A stretch of DNA of 64,000 nucleotides, from assembly GCA_963817485.1 (NCBI GenBank), contig CAWFOR010000016.1, positions 203,117 through 267,116 on the forward strand. Reading direction: 5' to 3'. The DNA is from Hyphomicrobium_A sp963817485 (GTDB lineage: Bacteria; Pseudomonadota; Alphaproteobacteria; Rhizobiales; Hyphomicrobiaceae). Below, one piece after another: positions 1 through 11,094 of this stretch (the stretch's first letter is position 1; each line of letters begins with the position of its first letter). The position numbers and the translations under genes are program-made. Below the pieces are notes generated by a model. It was not told the origin of the DNA and ran no database searches. It saw only the letters and a program-made list of their open reading frames with translations.

Positions 1-1748
<1,748 letters not shown>

Positions 1749-1957
1749 TGTCGCTGGTTGCCCTGCTGGCGGGCGCCTGTCGGGCGCCGGTCATTGGTGG
1801 CTTCGTTCTAGACGGCCACAAACGTGTCGTAAACAGGCGTGAGCCGTGCAGCACGAGGGCAAATGACCAAAGATTGACCGCCTGGCGCCGCAGCGGCCCA
1901 CGGTAGGCTGCACGAAACACGGCGCAATGGCGCGCTTGGTCGCTTTAGGCCGCCATT

Positions 1958-2965
1958 TCAAGCGGCATGGGCGAGCCGGTCGACCGCGGCCTGCAGGTCG
2001 GGATGCATGGCCGGGCTTTCCTGCTTGAGGTAGGCCACGAGCGCGGCCTCGTTGGGCGTCAACCGCCCGTCGCGCCCGATGCGCTCGCACAGCCAGCCTG
2101 CCTCGGCCTCGGTGATCGCCTCGTTGGTGATGATCTCGATGCGCTGGTGCTCCAACCGGGCAAGGGCCCGCGCCTCCGGGGACTGGTCCTGATAGGCGCT
2201 CCATACGGCGTCGAGGCTCGACCGCACCATGGCCGAGAGAACGGCCGTCGGCGAAAGCTCGCCCCGCTCAATCAGCCAGGCATCCCGGCGCAGCGCCTCC
2301 TCCCGTGTCGGCACGGACCGGCCAGAGGCCGCCATGACGACGTTGGTGATGGCTTTGACGAAGAGGTCGGCCCAGGCGGGATTGGCCGTGGGGTCGGCGA
2401 TGGCATCGTTGATGTCGAAGAGAACCTCCGCCTCGGCGCGCGTGACGGCCACGCTGCCGTCGCCGCCGAAGGCGTAGAGGATGCGGCGGACGAGCTCGAC
2501 CTCGGGCTCGCGTATGGTGCCGCGGACGGTCTCCTGCCCGGTGCGCAGCGGCCCATTGCCGTCGATGACCGCGCGCTTCACCTGCTCCAGCGCAAAGCGG
2601 GACAGACTGACCGGCGACCAGCGCGACTTGTCGAGCACGTTGACGACGAGATCCAGCTCGACCTTGCGGGGCGAGCGGCCGCCGCTCGTAACGCGGTCGA
2701 CCAGGCGCTTGGCGTCGTCGGTCGTCAGATAGCCTTCCGGCTCCGACTGGTCGACGACGTAATCGGTCAGGGTTTCGACGAAGAAATCAGCCCACGCCGG
2801 GTGCTGCGAGGGGCAGGCTTCATTGAGCCGGAACAGCAATTCGGCCTCATCGGCGGAGGCAATGCCGTCGCCCTGCAAAGCGCCCCGCAGGCGCAGAACA
2901 TCGACATCCCGGATGCTGCCGCTCCGAATGATTTCCTCGACCGGAAGCGACCCCAACGCGCCCAT
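1958..2965 (-). CDS. Hypothetical protein with three degenerate internal repeats
   Basis: I do not recognise a named family. The 335-residue product has no signal peptide or membrane segment and contains three related blocks. Two share a pattern like 'EAELLFRLNEAC...HPAWADFFVE' and 'EAEVLFDINDAI...NPAWADLFVK', and the third is shorter ('EAGWLCERIG...TPNEAALVAYLK'). Each block begins near an 'IREPEV/IRDVDV'-like lead-in. I chose the internal ATG at 2963-2965 (MGALGSLPVEE). An in-frame ATG at 3058 would add 31 residues that look less protein-like. It lies between pccA and a small secreted-protein gene with no obvious link to either. The repeats suggest a tandemly duplicated helical module; the function is unknown. 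Confidence 0.7.
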   Translation of the reverse strand: MGALGSLPVEEIIRSGSIRDVDVLRLRGALQGDGIASADEAELLFRLNEACPSQHPAWADFFVETLTDYVVDQSEPEGYLTTDDAKRLVDRVTSGGRSPRKVELDLVVNVLDKSRWSPVSLSRFALEQVKRAVIDGNGPLRTGQETVRGTIREPEVELVRRILYAFGGDGSVAVTRAEAEVLFDINDAIADPTANPAWADLFVKAITNVVMAASGRSVPTREEALRRDAWLIERGELSPTAVLSAMVRSSLDAVWSAYQDQSPEARALARLEHQRIEIITNEAITEAEAGWLCERIGRDGRLTPNEAALVAYLKQESPAMHPDLQAAVDRLAHAA

Positions 2966-3113
2966 TGCGACACCCCATATCCGCGACAAATTCCCTGCCG
3001 GCGAGACTAGGGTCGGCGCCCTTACCAATTGACTAACGTTCGCCTCGCTTCGGGGCATTCAAATCGTCCCCTGGCGCGGTGTTGCCGCGCCGCATCAACA
3101 GTCCCCCGGCAGC

Positions 3114-3142
3114 AAAAAAAGGGGCCGCCTCGCAGCAGCCCC
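3114..3142 (-). terminator. Rho-independent terminator downstream of the small secreted-protein gene
   Basis: On the minus strand a GGGGCTGC / GCGGCCCC stem (one G-T pair, 6-base loop) is followed directly by seven T residues. It sits 38 bases after the stop codon of the gene at 3180-3512. Confidence 0.75.
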
Positions 3143-3179
3143 AAGAACGATTGCAAATGGAGGACCTTCCTGGCGTCAC

Positions 3180-3512
3180 TTACTTGCCGACGCGCGGCAG
3201 CCACCAGATCCGGCTCCAGCCGTTGTTCTTCTCCTCGCTGATGTGCTCAGCCGCCGTATCCTGGCGATCCCGCAGATCGCGGCGCTCGGACTTCGTCAAG
3301 TAACCCTTCGCCTCATACTCCGCCTCGGTGCGCGCAATCCGGCGCTGCTCCGCGCGCAGCCTGAGACCCTCGGTCCACGTGATCTTGCCGGTCTCGCGCC
3401 CGTGCTCGATGCGGTCGGCCTGGCGGTCCCTCGTGGCATCGATGCTGTTGGCGGACGCCGCTGCGCTGGTCGCAATCAGCAGGCCCGTCGCGATGAGAGC
3501 AATCTTTTTCAT
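3180..3512 (-). CDS. Small secreted/periplasmic protein, charged
   Basis: The product is 110 residues. It starts at MKKIALIATGLLIATS, a clear Sec signal peptide ending near AAASA-NS. The mature part is rich in Arg, Glu and Asp and probably helical (repeated 'DRQADRIEHGRETG', 'LRAEQRRIARTEAEYEAKGYLTKSE'). A purine-rich ribosome-binding site (GAGGAAGAGGAG) lies just upstream and supports this start over an ATG 120 bases further upstream. The text resembles small rhizobial periplasmic helical proteins, but I cannot assign a function. It is followed by a good intrinsic terminator, so it is probably monocistronic. Confidence 0.8.
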   Translation of the reverse strand: MKKIALIATGLLIATSAAASANSIDATRDRQADRIEHGRETGKITWTEGLRLRAEQRRIARTEAEYEAKGYLTKSERRDLRDRQDTAAEHISEEKNNGWSRIWWLPRVGK

Positions 3513-3745
3513 GGCTAACTCCTCTTCCTCGGTTGGGAGGCGCTGCACCTGTCGGCCAGGCCTCGGTGTGTGATGGCGGGAAGATGGAGGGCACGCGTTG
3601 AACTCGATCTGAATGCCGAATGCAGGCAGCATTCATGTTGCCGGCGCGGTCGCCGGAAAAACCTGATTCGCGCGGAGATACGGATGCTTAGGCCAAGCGT
3701 GCACGTCGCGTCGGACTACGTCTCGTTGGCGATCATTGCCGCCGC

Positions 3746-4087
3746 TTATCCGCAGTTGCGGCGCTGCTCGAGCTCACGGATGAGCTTCACGTTGGCGCGC
3801 TCGTAGTCGTTGAGCGGCACCTCGGCTTCATCATCGAAATTGCAGCCGTCGTTGCTGAAGTTCGCCTTGCCGCGCTCAGTCCTGAAGCAGTACCCGCGCA
3901 CCGCATAGATGCCGTTACGCACGGTCCAGAGCTGGTCGCAGCCGAGCTTCTCGGCGTCGCGCTGGTTGATGAGGCGGTCCTGCACGCAGCCGATCGTCTC
4001 GTAGCAAAGGCCTTGCTCATAGGCCTGGCTGCCGGCGCCAGGGGCCGCAGCCAACAGGGCCGCCAATGGCCCCAACAAGCGTCTCAT
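3746..4087 (-). CDS. YARHG-like domain secreted protein
   Basis: The 113-residue product begins MRRLLGPLAALLAAAPG, a signal peptide. The mature region contains 'GIYAVRGYCFRTERGKANF' followed by acidic residues and 'NDYERANVKLIRELEQRR', which matches the layout of the YARHG extracellular domain (Tyr/Ala/Arg/Gly core, then a helical tail). Five cysteines in the mature part could form disulfides, so an envelope location is likely. The domain's biochemical role is not established. It lies 30 bases downstream of the SDR gene stop on the same strand and could share its transcript. Confidence 0.75.
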   Translation of the reverse strand: MRRLLGPLAALLAAAPGAGSQAYEQGLCYETIGCVQDRLINQRDAEKLGCDQLWTVRNGIYAVRGYCFRTERGKANFSNDGCNFDDEAEVPLNDYERANVKLIRELEQRRNCG

Positions 4088-4117
4088 GGCTTGCCACCTT
4101 CGAAAATATCCGCGTCC

Positions 4118-4912
4118 TCAAGCGATGGAGCGCACAACGCCGCCATCGACCCGAAGGGCCGCGCCATTGGTGGCGGAAGCTTCCTTCGAGGCGGCATAGA
4201 CTACCATGTTTGCGACCTCCTCGACGGTGGCAAAGCGTTCGAGCAGCGAGCTTGGGCGCAGCGTCTTGACGAAGCCCTTGGCGAACTCGTCGGGGGATTG
4301 GCCGGCCTCCTTGGCCAGCTTGACGAGGAAGTCCTCGACGCCGTCGGAGCGGGTGGGCCCGGGCAGCACGGCGTTGACCGTCACGCCGGTCCCCGAGGTG
4401 GTCTCGGCCAACCCGCGGGAGAGAGCGAGCTGCGCGGTCTTGGTGAGGCCGTAGTGGATCATTTCCTTGGGGATTTGCAGGCCCGATTCCGACGAGATGA
4501 AGATGATGCGGCCCCAGTCGCGCTTAAGCATGCCGGGCAGGTAGGCCCGCGACAGGCGCACGCCGGACATGACGTTCACCTCGAAGAAGCGGGTCCAGTC
4601 CGCATCGGGGATCTCGACGAAGGCCTTGGGCTCGAAGATGCCGGCGTTGTTGACGAGGATGTCGACGTCGGGAGCGGCCCGCACGAGCCCGTCGCATCCG
4701 GCGGCCGTCGATACGTCGGCGGCGACCCCGCGGAAATTCGCGCCGGGAACCTCGGATTTGAGCGCCGTAACGGTGGCCTCGACCTTGGCTTGCGTGCGGC
4801 CGTTGACGATCACCGCCGCGCCCGATTGCGCCAGGCCCTTGGCGATGGCGCGGCCGATGCCGACGGTTGAGCCGGTGACGAGCGCCGTCTTGCCCGAGAG
4901 ATCGATTATCAT
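4118..4912 (-). CDS. Classical short-chain dehydrogenase/reductase (SDR)
   Basis: This NAD(P)-dependent oxidoreductase has 264 residues, the usual SDR length. The nucleotide-binding glycine motif TGSTVGIG is at about residues 14-21, the structural NNAG motif at about 88-91, and the active-site Ser and Tyr-Lys are seen as 'FISSESG' and 'YGLTK'. The C-terminus 'GAALRVDGGVVRSIA' is the standard SDR substrate-loop end. The substrate cannot be named from sequence. It lies upstream of the YARHG-like gene on the same strand and downstream of pccB. Confidence 0.9.
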   Translation of the reverse strand: MIIDLSGKTALVTGSTVGIGRAIAKGLAQSGAAVIVNGRTQAKVEATVTALKSEVPGANFRGVAADVSTAAGCDGLVRAAPDVDILVNNAGIFEPKAFVEIPDADWTRFFEVNVMSGVRLSRAYLPGMLKRDWGRIIFISSESGLQIPKEMIHYGLTKTAQLALSRGLAETTSGTGVTVNAVLPGPTRSDGVEDFLVKLAKEAGQSPDEFAKGFVKTLRPSSLLERFATVEEVANMVVYAASKEASATNGAALRVDGGVVRSIA

Positions 4913-5079
4913 GGGGAGCTTCCGGTTGGAGGGATGGCTCGTCCTGAGATCGTGAGTAACGCTGATCCTGTCAACCTCGGCTCAGGCTGTAGCGCGGGTG
5001 GACGAGGCTAGCCTCGTCAATCAAGCGATCAACAAGCTCCTGGGCCACGACGGGCTGTCACACCACCAAGCGACAAGCG

Positions 5080-6612
<1,533 letters not shown>

Positions 6613-6722
6613 GACCGCTCCCTTGAGGGGCGCCCGGCCGGCGCGGTTAGCTGACGGCTCATAGCATGCACGCAAGCGCGCGCAAGCGCCAACGACACCG
6701 TCATTACGGAGGTAACCGACGA

Positions 6723-7094
6723 TCAGCGCGTCGTACAGACCCAGCGCACGATCTGACAGTCTTTGGCGTAATCGCCGCAGCCGGAGAGGGCCTTCTTTTC
6801 CGCCGTCGCCTGGTCCTCGCCCCAGGCGCTGCCCCAGGCCCCTTCGGAGGACACGGCCAGCGCCCCGCACGCATTGCGGAACCAGGTCATTGGCTCGCAG
6901 TCGGGCGCCAGATCGCTGCAGGAGATGAGCGCTGCGGACTCGGCGTCCTCCTGAGAGCCTTCGTCGTAGACGTAGCCCTGCGCCCGCGTGGTCTTCGAAT
7001 AGGCAATGGCGCCGTAGTAGTCGCGCGCTTCGGCCGTGCCCGCGAATGCCACCAGTAGAACGACCGCCGGGATGCCCCGTCTGAGCCAATGCAT
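6723..7094 (-). CDS. DUF4189-type secreted protein
   Basis: The 123-residue product begins MHWLRRGIPAVVLLVAFAGTAEA, a signal peptide. The mature part has the DUF4189 pattern: 'YYGAIAYSKTT..QGYVYDEGSQEDAESAALISC', then 'C...MTWFRNACGALAVS' and 'AEKKALSGC...CQIVRWVC', with six spaced cysteines likely to form disulfides. The domain is a small periplasmic or extracellular module of unknown role. The upstream in-frame extension to 7319 overlaps the next gene in another frame and is not used. Confidence 0.82.
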   Translation of the reverse strand: MHWLRRGIPAVVLLVAFAGTAEARDYYGAIAYSKTTRAQGYVYDEGSQEDAESAALISCSDLAPDCEPMTWFRNACGALAVSSEGAWGSAWGEDQATAEKKALSGCGDYAKDCQIVRWVCTTR

Positions 7095-7188
7095 CTCGAC
7101 ACCTCGCTGCCAACGAAACATCTTAGGCGAAATTTTTCGCGCCCAGAAGATGCGTGGCCGGAGGGATGTTGGCGAGCCAGCAAGATGC

Positions 7189-7545
7189 TTAAATTTTGCT
7201 CTCCTTTGCCTTGCGCTCGCGCAGGAATTTGAGGGCCACCCTAAACCCGAGCACGATCTCGACGATCGCCAGGAGCATGAAGGGAATGCCGATCGCGATG
7301 TTGGCGGTATCGACGGCATCGCCCGACAGGACCCCGTAGTGCCCGAGCAGGCTCACGGCGGAGAAGACGACCAGCAGCCCGATGACGACGAGCGATATCC
7401 GCATGAAATTCGGGTGCTCGTTCCACAGATAAGCGCTGACAGGGTTGGCGTTGGGGTTCATGCGCAGGTTCGCCCAGATCAGCAGCGGCATCATGATGAG
7501 GATGACGTAGTTGAGGACCAGGTTGTAGGTATCGAGAGGTTGCAT
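7189..7545 (-). CDS. Small integral membrane protein, three predicted helices
   Basis: The product is 118 residues starting MQPLDTYNLVLNYVILIMMP. Three hydrophobic stretches are evident at about residues 9-25, 47-69 and 80-103, ending in a charged tail 'KFLRERKAKESKI'. No catalytic motif is visible and I do not recognise the family. It lies between the DUF4189 gene and the ATP12 gene on the same strand. Confidence 0.72.
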   Translation of the reverse strand: MQPLDTYNLVLNYVILIMMPLLIWANLRMNPNANPVSAYLWNEHPNFMRISLVVIGLLVVFSAVSLLGHYGVLSGDAVDTANIAIGIPFMLLAIVEIVLGFRVALKFLRERKAKESKI

Positions 7546-7659
7546 GGGCAGCTCCACGGTTGTGCGGCGGCTCAAGGCCGGGCACCGATCCTGGCGCAGT
7601 CTACTGCAATATGGCTGTGCCCTGGGGAACAGCGGCGGGACATCGGCTCCGGGGCGCCC

Positions 7660-8427
7660 TCAACGCGCGCGCAGCAGTTCCAGGAACCGGCTCGCCGCCT
7701 GCATCTCCATCCAGCGCCGGGCCCGCCGTTCCGCCGCCTCGACGTCGATGCCCCACTTGCTGATCTGCCAGTCCTCGTCCACGTGTGCGGCCGTCCAGGC
7801 CTCATCGACCGAAATTTTGCCGGCAGCGAGCGCGAGCGCCAGGATGGCTGAGCCGGTCAGCGTCGTCATGACGTGCAGGGCCGTCAGTTGCATGGCATCG
7901 AAGCGAGCTACCGCCGCGGCAACGCGCTCGAGCGCCTCGGGGCGCTGCGGGCGGGGCATCACTCCCCTGGCGGTCGCAAAGCGCGCGCCAAGCTCGTGCT
8001 CGGCCCAGCGGAGGATCGGATCCCACGCGGCCGCCTGCAGCACGGCTAGCGCCTCGGGGGCCTCGGCGCGGTAGCACAGGAGATCGCTGCCGGCGAACTG
8101 GACAATCTCGGCGGCGACATCGGCCATGTGGCTCGACACGCCGTCAATCGCGGTAATGGCGAGCTTCGACAGCGGCATGCTGGAGGGATCGATGCGCTCC
8201 TTCTGGGCGGCCCATTCCTCGGCGATGGCCTCCGCGAGGCCGCGCGTCGGCACCACCAGAGGGAGCTTCTTTGGCGTGCGCACCGGCTTGCCGTCGAGCA
8301 GGATGGCGAAGCCGCTACCGGCGGGTCCAACCGTCACGTCCTCGTAGAACCGTTTGGGAAGCGGAACGGCTACCGGCTTGCCGGGAACCTTCGCGGGCCC
8401 GTCGTCTTTGCTGCCGTTTGACGTCAC
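7660..8427 (-). CDS. ATP12-family F1-ATP synthase assembly chaperone
   Basis: This is the alphaproteobacterial homologue of mitochondrial Atp12, which binds the F1 alpha subunit before assembly. The 255-residue protein has 'KRFYEDVTV', 'FAILLDGKPVRTPKK', 'AEAIAEEWAAQKERIDPSSMPLSKLA', 'DLLCYRAE', 'WDPILRWAE' and 'MTTLTGSAILALALAAG', all family hallmarks. The start overlaps the stop of the upstream HAD gene by 4 bases, implying translational coupling. Mitochondria descend from this lineage, so the gene is a good alphaproteobacterial marker. Confidence 0.9.
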   Translation of the reverse strand: MTSNGSKDDGPAKVPGKPVAVPLPKRFYEDVTVGPAGSGFAILLDGKPVRTPKKLPLVVPTRGLAEAIAEEWAAQKERIDPSSMPLSKLAITAIDGVSSHMADVAAEIVQFAGSDLLCYRAEAPEALAVLQAAAWDPILRWAEHELGARFATARGVMPRPQRPEALERVAAAVARFDAMQLTALHVMTTLTGSAILALALAAGKISVDEAWTAAHVDEDWQISKWGIDVEAAERRARRWMEMQAASRFLELLRAR

Positions 8428-9107
8428 GCGGCCTGCTCCCGGCGCGAGAAATAGGCATCGATGTCTTCTGGCAGATGCTTGCAGGCCTCGACGACGCCGT
8501 GTGCGCCCGCCTCCCGCAGCTCTGCCACCGGGTGATAGCCCCAGGCCACGCCGAGCGCACCCGAGCCCGCCGCCAGCGCCATCTGCACGTCGAAGGTGGT
8601 GTCGCCCACCATGACCGTGCGCTCAGGACCGACGCCCGCTTCCTCCATGGCGGCAAGGACCATTGCCGGGTGGGGCTTGGACGGATGGTCGTCGGCGGTC
8701 TGCACGGTGAGGAAATGCTTCTCCCATCCCTCGCGCTTGAACAGCCGGTCCACCCCGCGGCGCGACTTGCCGGTCGCAATGCCGAGGATCACGTCCTCGC
8801 GTCCGCTCAGCGCCTCGATGGCCGTGCCGACGCCTTCAAACAGGGGCTCGTGGTGGGCCGGGTCGCGCTTCAGCTCGAGGAAGGCGGACTTGTAGCGCTC
8901 GGCGAGCTTGCCGCGTACGGCCGGGCTACAATCGGGGGCGAGCACGGCGAAGGCCTCGGGCAGCGACAGCCCTACGATGGCGAGCGTCGCCGCGCGCGAG
9001 GGCACCGGCAGCCGCAGCCCGGTGAAGGCATGCACCATCGCCTCCCAGATGCCGTTCTGACTGTCGACGAGCGTGCCGTCGCAATCGAGGATGACGAGCT
9101 TCTTCAT
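8424..9107 (-). CDS. HAD-superfamily phosphatase (phosphoglycolate phosphatase-like)
   Basis: The product is a 227-residue haloacid-dehalogenase family hydrolase. Motif I is DCDGTLVDS with the nucleophilic Asp near residue 8, motif II 'GIATGKS', motif III lysine 'SKPHP', and motif IV 'MVGDTTFDV'. The helical cap between motifs I and II is of the subclass IA type. The likely activity is dephosphorylation of a small phosphorylated metabolite; the substrate is not predictable from sequence. Its stop overlaps the ATP12 start by 4 bases and its own start overlaps the pseudouridine synthase stop by 4 bases, so the three genes form a tight operon. Confidence 0.88.
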   Translation of the reverse strand: MKKLVILDCDGTLVDSQNGIWEAMVHAFTGLRLPVPSRAATLAIVGLSLPEAFAVLAPDCSPAVRGKLAERYKSAFLELKRDPAHHEPLFEGVGTAIEALSGREDVILGIATGKSRRGVDRLFKREGWEKHFLTVQTADDHPSKPHPAMVLAAMEEAGVGPERTVMVGDTTFDVQMALAAGSGALGVAWGYHPVAELREAGAHGVVEACKHLPEDIDAYFSRREQAA

Positions 9108-10105
9108 TCGTCCTTCTCGTAGCGCTCCGCGTCCAGCCCCAATAGCTCCCAGGTCTTCTTCATGTGCTCGGGCAGCGGCGCCGTCACGTCGATCTTACCG
9201 CTCGTATATGGGTGCTTCAGCACGAGCCGGCGCGCGTGCAGGTGCAGCTTGTCCTCGATTTGCTCCTCGAGCATGCTCTTGTCGCCGCCGTACTTGTTGT
9301 CGCCGACGATCGGGTTGCCGATCAGCGCCATGTGGGCGCGGAGCTGGTGCTGGCGCCCGGTGACCGGCTTCAGCGACACCCAGGCCGCCTTGTTCGCCAC
9401 GCGGTCGACCACCGAATAGTGGGTGGTCGCATGCATGGCCTCCTCCTGCTCGCCCGGCAGCGCCTTGCGCACGCGGTCGCCGTCGGGGCCGGCAGCCTTG
9501 ACCAGCGGCGCCTCGATCTTGCCCTGGTGGGGCTTCGGCACGCCCTTGACGAGAGCCCAGTAGGTCTTGGCCGCCGCGCGCGTCTGGAACACGCGGCCGA
9601 GCTTGGCGGCGGCGTCGCGGTGCTTGGCCACGAGCAGGACGCCGGTCGTGTCGCGGTCGAGCCGGTGCACGAGGCGCGGCCGATCGCCGAAGCGGTCCGC
9701 CATGCCGGCCAGTATGCCGTCGATGTGGCGCTTCGTACCCGTGCCGCCTTGCACCGCGAGCCCGAACGGCTTGTTGAGGACGAGGACGTGCTCGTCCTCG
9801 TAGAGGATCATGTGCTCGATGCGCGTGCGGTCGGCCTTCGAAAGACCGAGCGGGGGCTTCACCGTGGGCGGGGCTTTCTTCTTCTCCTCGCGCACGATTT
9901 TCGGCACGCGGATCTGGGAGCCAGCTTCAAGCCGCGCGTTGGCCTCGACGCGGCGGCTGTCGACCCGGATCTGGCCAGTGCGCAGAAGCTTCTGCAGGTA
10001 GGCGTATCCGACCTCTGGAAAATGCAGCTTGAACCAGCGGTCGAGGCGGATGCCAGCCTCGTTGCCTTTAACCTCGATCGTCTCGACGGGAGCGCTCATG
10101 CGCAT
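9104..10105 (-). CDS. rluC: RluA/RluC-family ribosomal large subunit pseudouridine synthase
   Basis: This enzyme isomerises specific uridines in 23S rRNA. The 333-residue protein begins with an S4-like RNA-binding domain ('RLDRWFKLHFPEVGYAYLQKLLRTGQIRVD') and then the catalytic domain with 'RLVHRLDRDTTGVLLVAK', whose second Asp is the family's catalytic residue. The C-terminal blocks 'LKPVTGRQHQLRAHMA' and 'GNPIVGDNKYGG' confirm the RluA family. RluC versus RluD specificity is not certain. The start could be the second Met (MSAPVETIEV). It is the first gene of the coupled cluster with the HAD phosphatase and ATP12. Confidence 0.9.
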   Translation of the reverse strand: MRMSAPVETIEVKGNEAGIRLDRWFKLHFPEVGYAYLQKLLRTGQIRVDSRRVEANARLEAGSQIRVPKIVREEKKKAPPTVKPPLGLSKADRTRIEHMILYEDEHVLVLNKPFGLAVQGGTGTKRHIDGILAGMADRFGDRPRLVHRLDRDTTGVLLVAKHRDAAAKLGRVFQTRAAAKTYWALVKGVPKPHQGKIEAPLVKAAGPDGDRVRKALPGEQEEAMHATTHYSVVDRVANKAAWVSLKPVTGRQHQLRAHMALIGNPIVGDNKYGGDKSMLEEQIEDKLHLHARRLVLKHPYTSGKIDVTAPLPEHMKKTWELLGLDAERYEKDE

Positions 10106-10157
10106 GGCCTACGCTGTGCCAAGGCGCGCGTAAAGGGCGGGTCGGCGGTAAAGCGGA

Positions 10158-10382
10158 TCAGGCGGCCTGCCGGCCACCGGCAATGGTCCAGCCAACGAGC
10201 CAGCCGACCAGAAGGGCCACGACGTTGGTGCCGATGAAGGTCAGCATGTGCAGGTTCTCGGCGTCGTCCGAACTATCGAAGCGCTGGTGCGAGACGACCC
10301 AGTCGGCGACGTGCGAGCTCAAGAAGACGGCGGCGAGGCCGGCAACGATGATGGCAAAGACCATGGCAACGACGTAACGCAT
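10158..10382 (-). CDS. Small two-helix membrane protein downstream of the Tae4-like gene
   Basis: The product is 74 residues with two hydrophobic helices (about 3-21 and 47-68) joined by a polar, acidic loop ('HQRFDSSDDAENLH'), ending 'GGRQAA'. I do not recognise the family. It starts 34 bases after the stop of the Tae4-like amidase gene on the same strand and could be co-transcribed. An immunity role is conceivable by position, but known Tai4 proteins are soluble periplasmic proteins, so this is speculative. Confidence 0.68.
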   Translation of the reverse strand: MRYVVAMVFAIIVAGLAAVFLSSHVADWVVSHQRFDSSDDAENLHMLTFIGTNVVALLVGWLVGWTIAGGRQAA

Positions 10383-10416
10383 CCCACCTCCTCGCGCGTA
10401 GCGGCGGCAGAGCCGC

Positions 10417-10962
10417 TCACTTCACTTCCCAGAACCAGATCTCGCCCGCATTCGCATAGTTCGAATAGTAGCCGAGCCACGAGAACCATTCGAGCAGCCA
10501 CTTGGCCGAGGAGCGGTAGCCGTTCCACACGTCGATGTGGTCGCCCGTCGCCCGCCCGCTGTCGGTCGTGCGCTTCCAGTAGTCCTGGAAGTAGACGACG
10601 CCGGTGCGCCCGAACAGCTTCGGATAGTAGTGCGCGGGCTCGGTGCCGGTGATTTTCTCGACCGTGCCGAGGCCCGGGATGCTGGCGTGCGCGAGCGAGT
10701 TGGCGAGCTGGCTCGCGTTGATGAAGTGCATGTCCGAGCTGGGGTGCACCGAGCAGGTCGAGCACCCGCCCAGCTGCCGCTCCTGCACGCCCGCGCGGCG
10801 CAGCGCGACGCCCATGCGGATGGCGCATTGGTTGTGGAACACCGGGAACCCGAGCGGGACGTGCTCGCCCTCGAGGTTGGTCAGGTCGTGGGGCGCGATG
10901 CAGGGCGTGGTGACGAACTCGTTGATCGGATGCCCGCGCCACAGATCGACGAACTTGACCAT
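10417..10962 (-). CDS. Tae4-like T6SS amidase effector (peptidoglycan amidase) family protein
   Basis: The 181-residue protein has no signal peptide. It carries the layout of the type VI secretion amidase effector 4 family: 'FHNQCAIRMGVALRRAG' with the candidate catalytic Cys46, 'HFINASQLANSL', 'RTGVVYFQDYW', then 'GDHIDVWNG' with His142 and Asp144. Known Tae4 enzymes cut the gamma-D-glutamyl-mDAP bond in the peptidoglycan of rival cells. No T6SS structural, Hcp, VgrG or PAAR gene is in this window. Two extra cysteines ('GGCSTCSV') are unusual. The alternative is a self-acting NlpC/P60-like amidase, but the CAIR and GDHIDVWNG pairing favours Tae4. Confidence 0.8.
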   Translation of the reverse strand: MVKFVDLWRGHPINEFVTTPCIAPHDLTNLEGEHVPLGFPVFHNQCAIRMGVALRRAGVQERQLGGCSTCSVHPSSDMHFINASQLANSLAHASIPGLGTVEKITGTEPAHYYPKLFGRTGVVYFQDYWKRTTDSGRATGDHIDVWNGYRSSAKWLLEWFSWLGYYSNYANAGEIWFWEVK

Positions 10963-11094
10963 CGAGTGACCCCCTTCGCTCGCCCCTCACAGCTTGAAGC
11001 CAGTATAGTTGTAGGGCGCGATCTCGCGAAGTGGGGAATTGCCGGGGGAATATGACGGCTTCGCGAAGCCGGTCTGCCGCTTGCGAAGCCTGGG

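Noticed and set aside
4969..4974. TTGACA -35-like box upstream of the SDR gene
   Set aside because: No acceptable -10 box lies 16-18 bases downstream, so I do not call a promoter.
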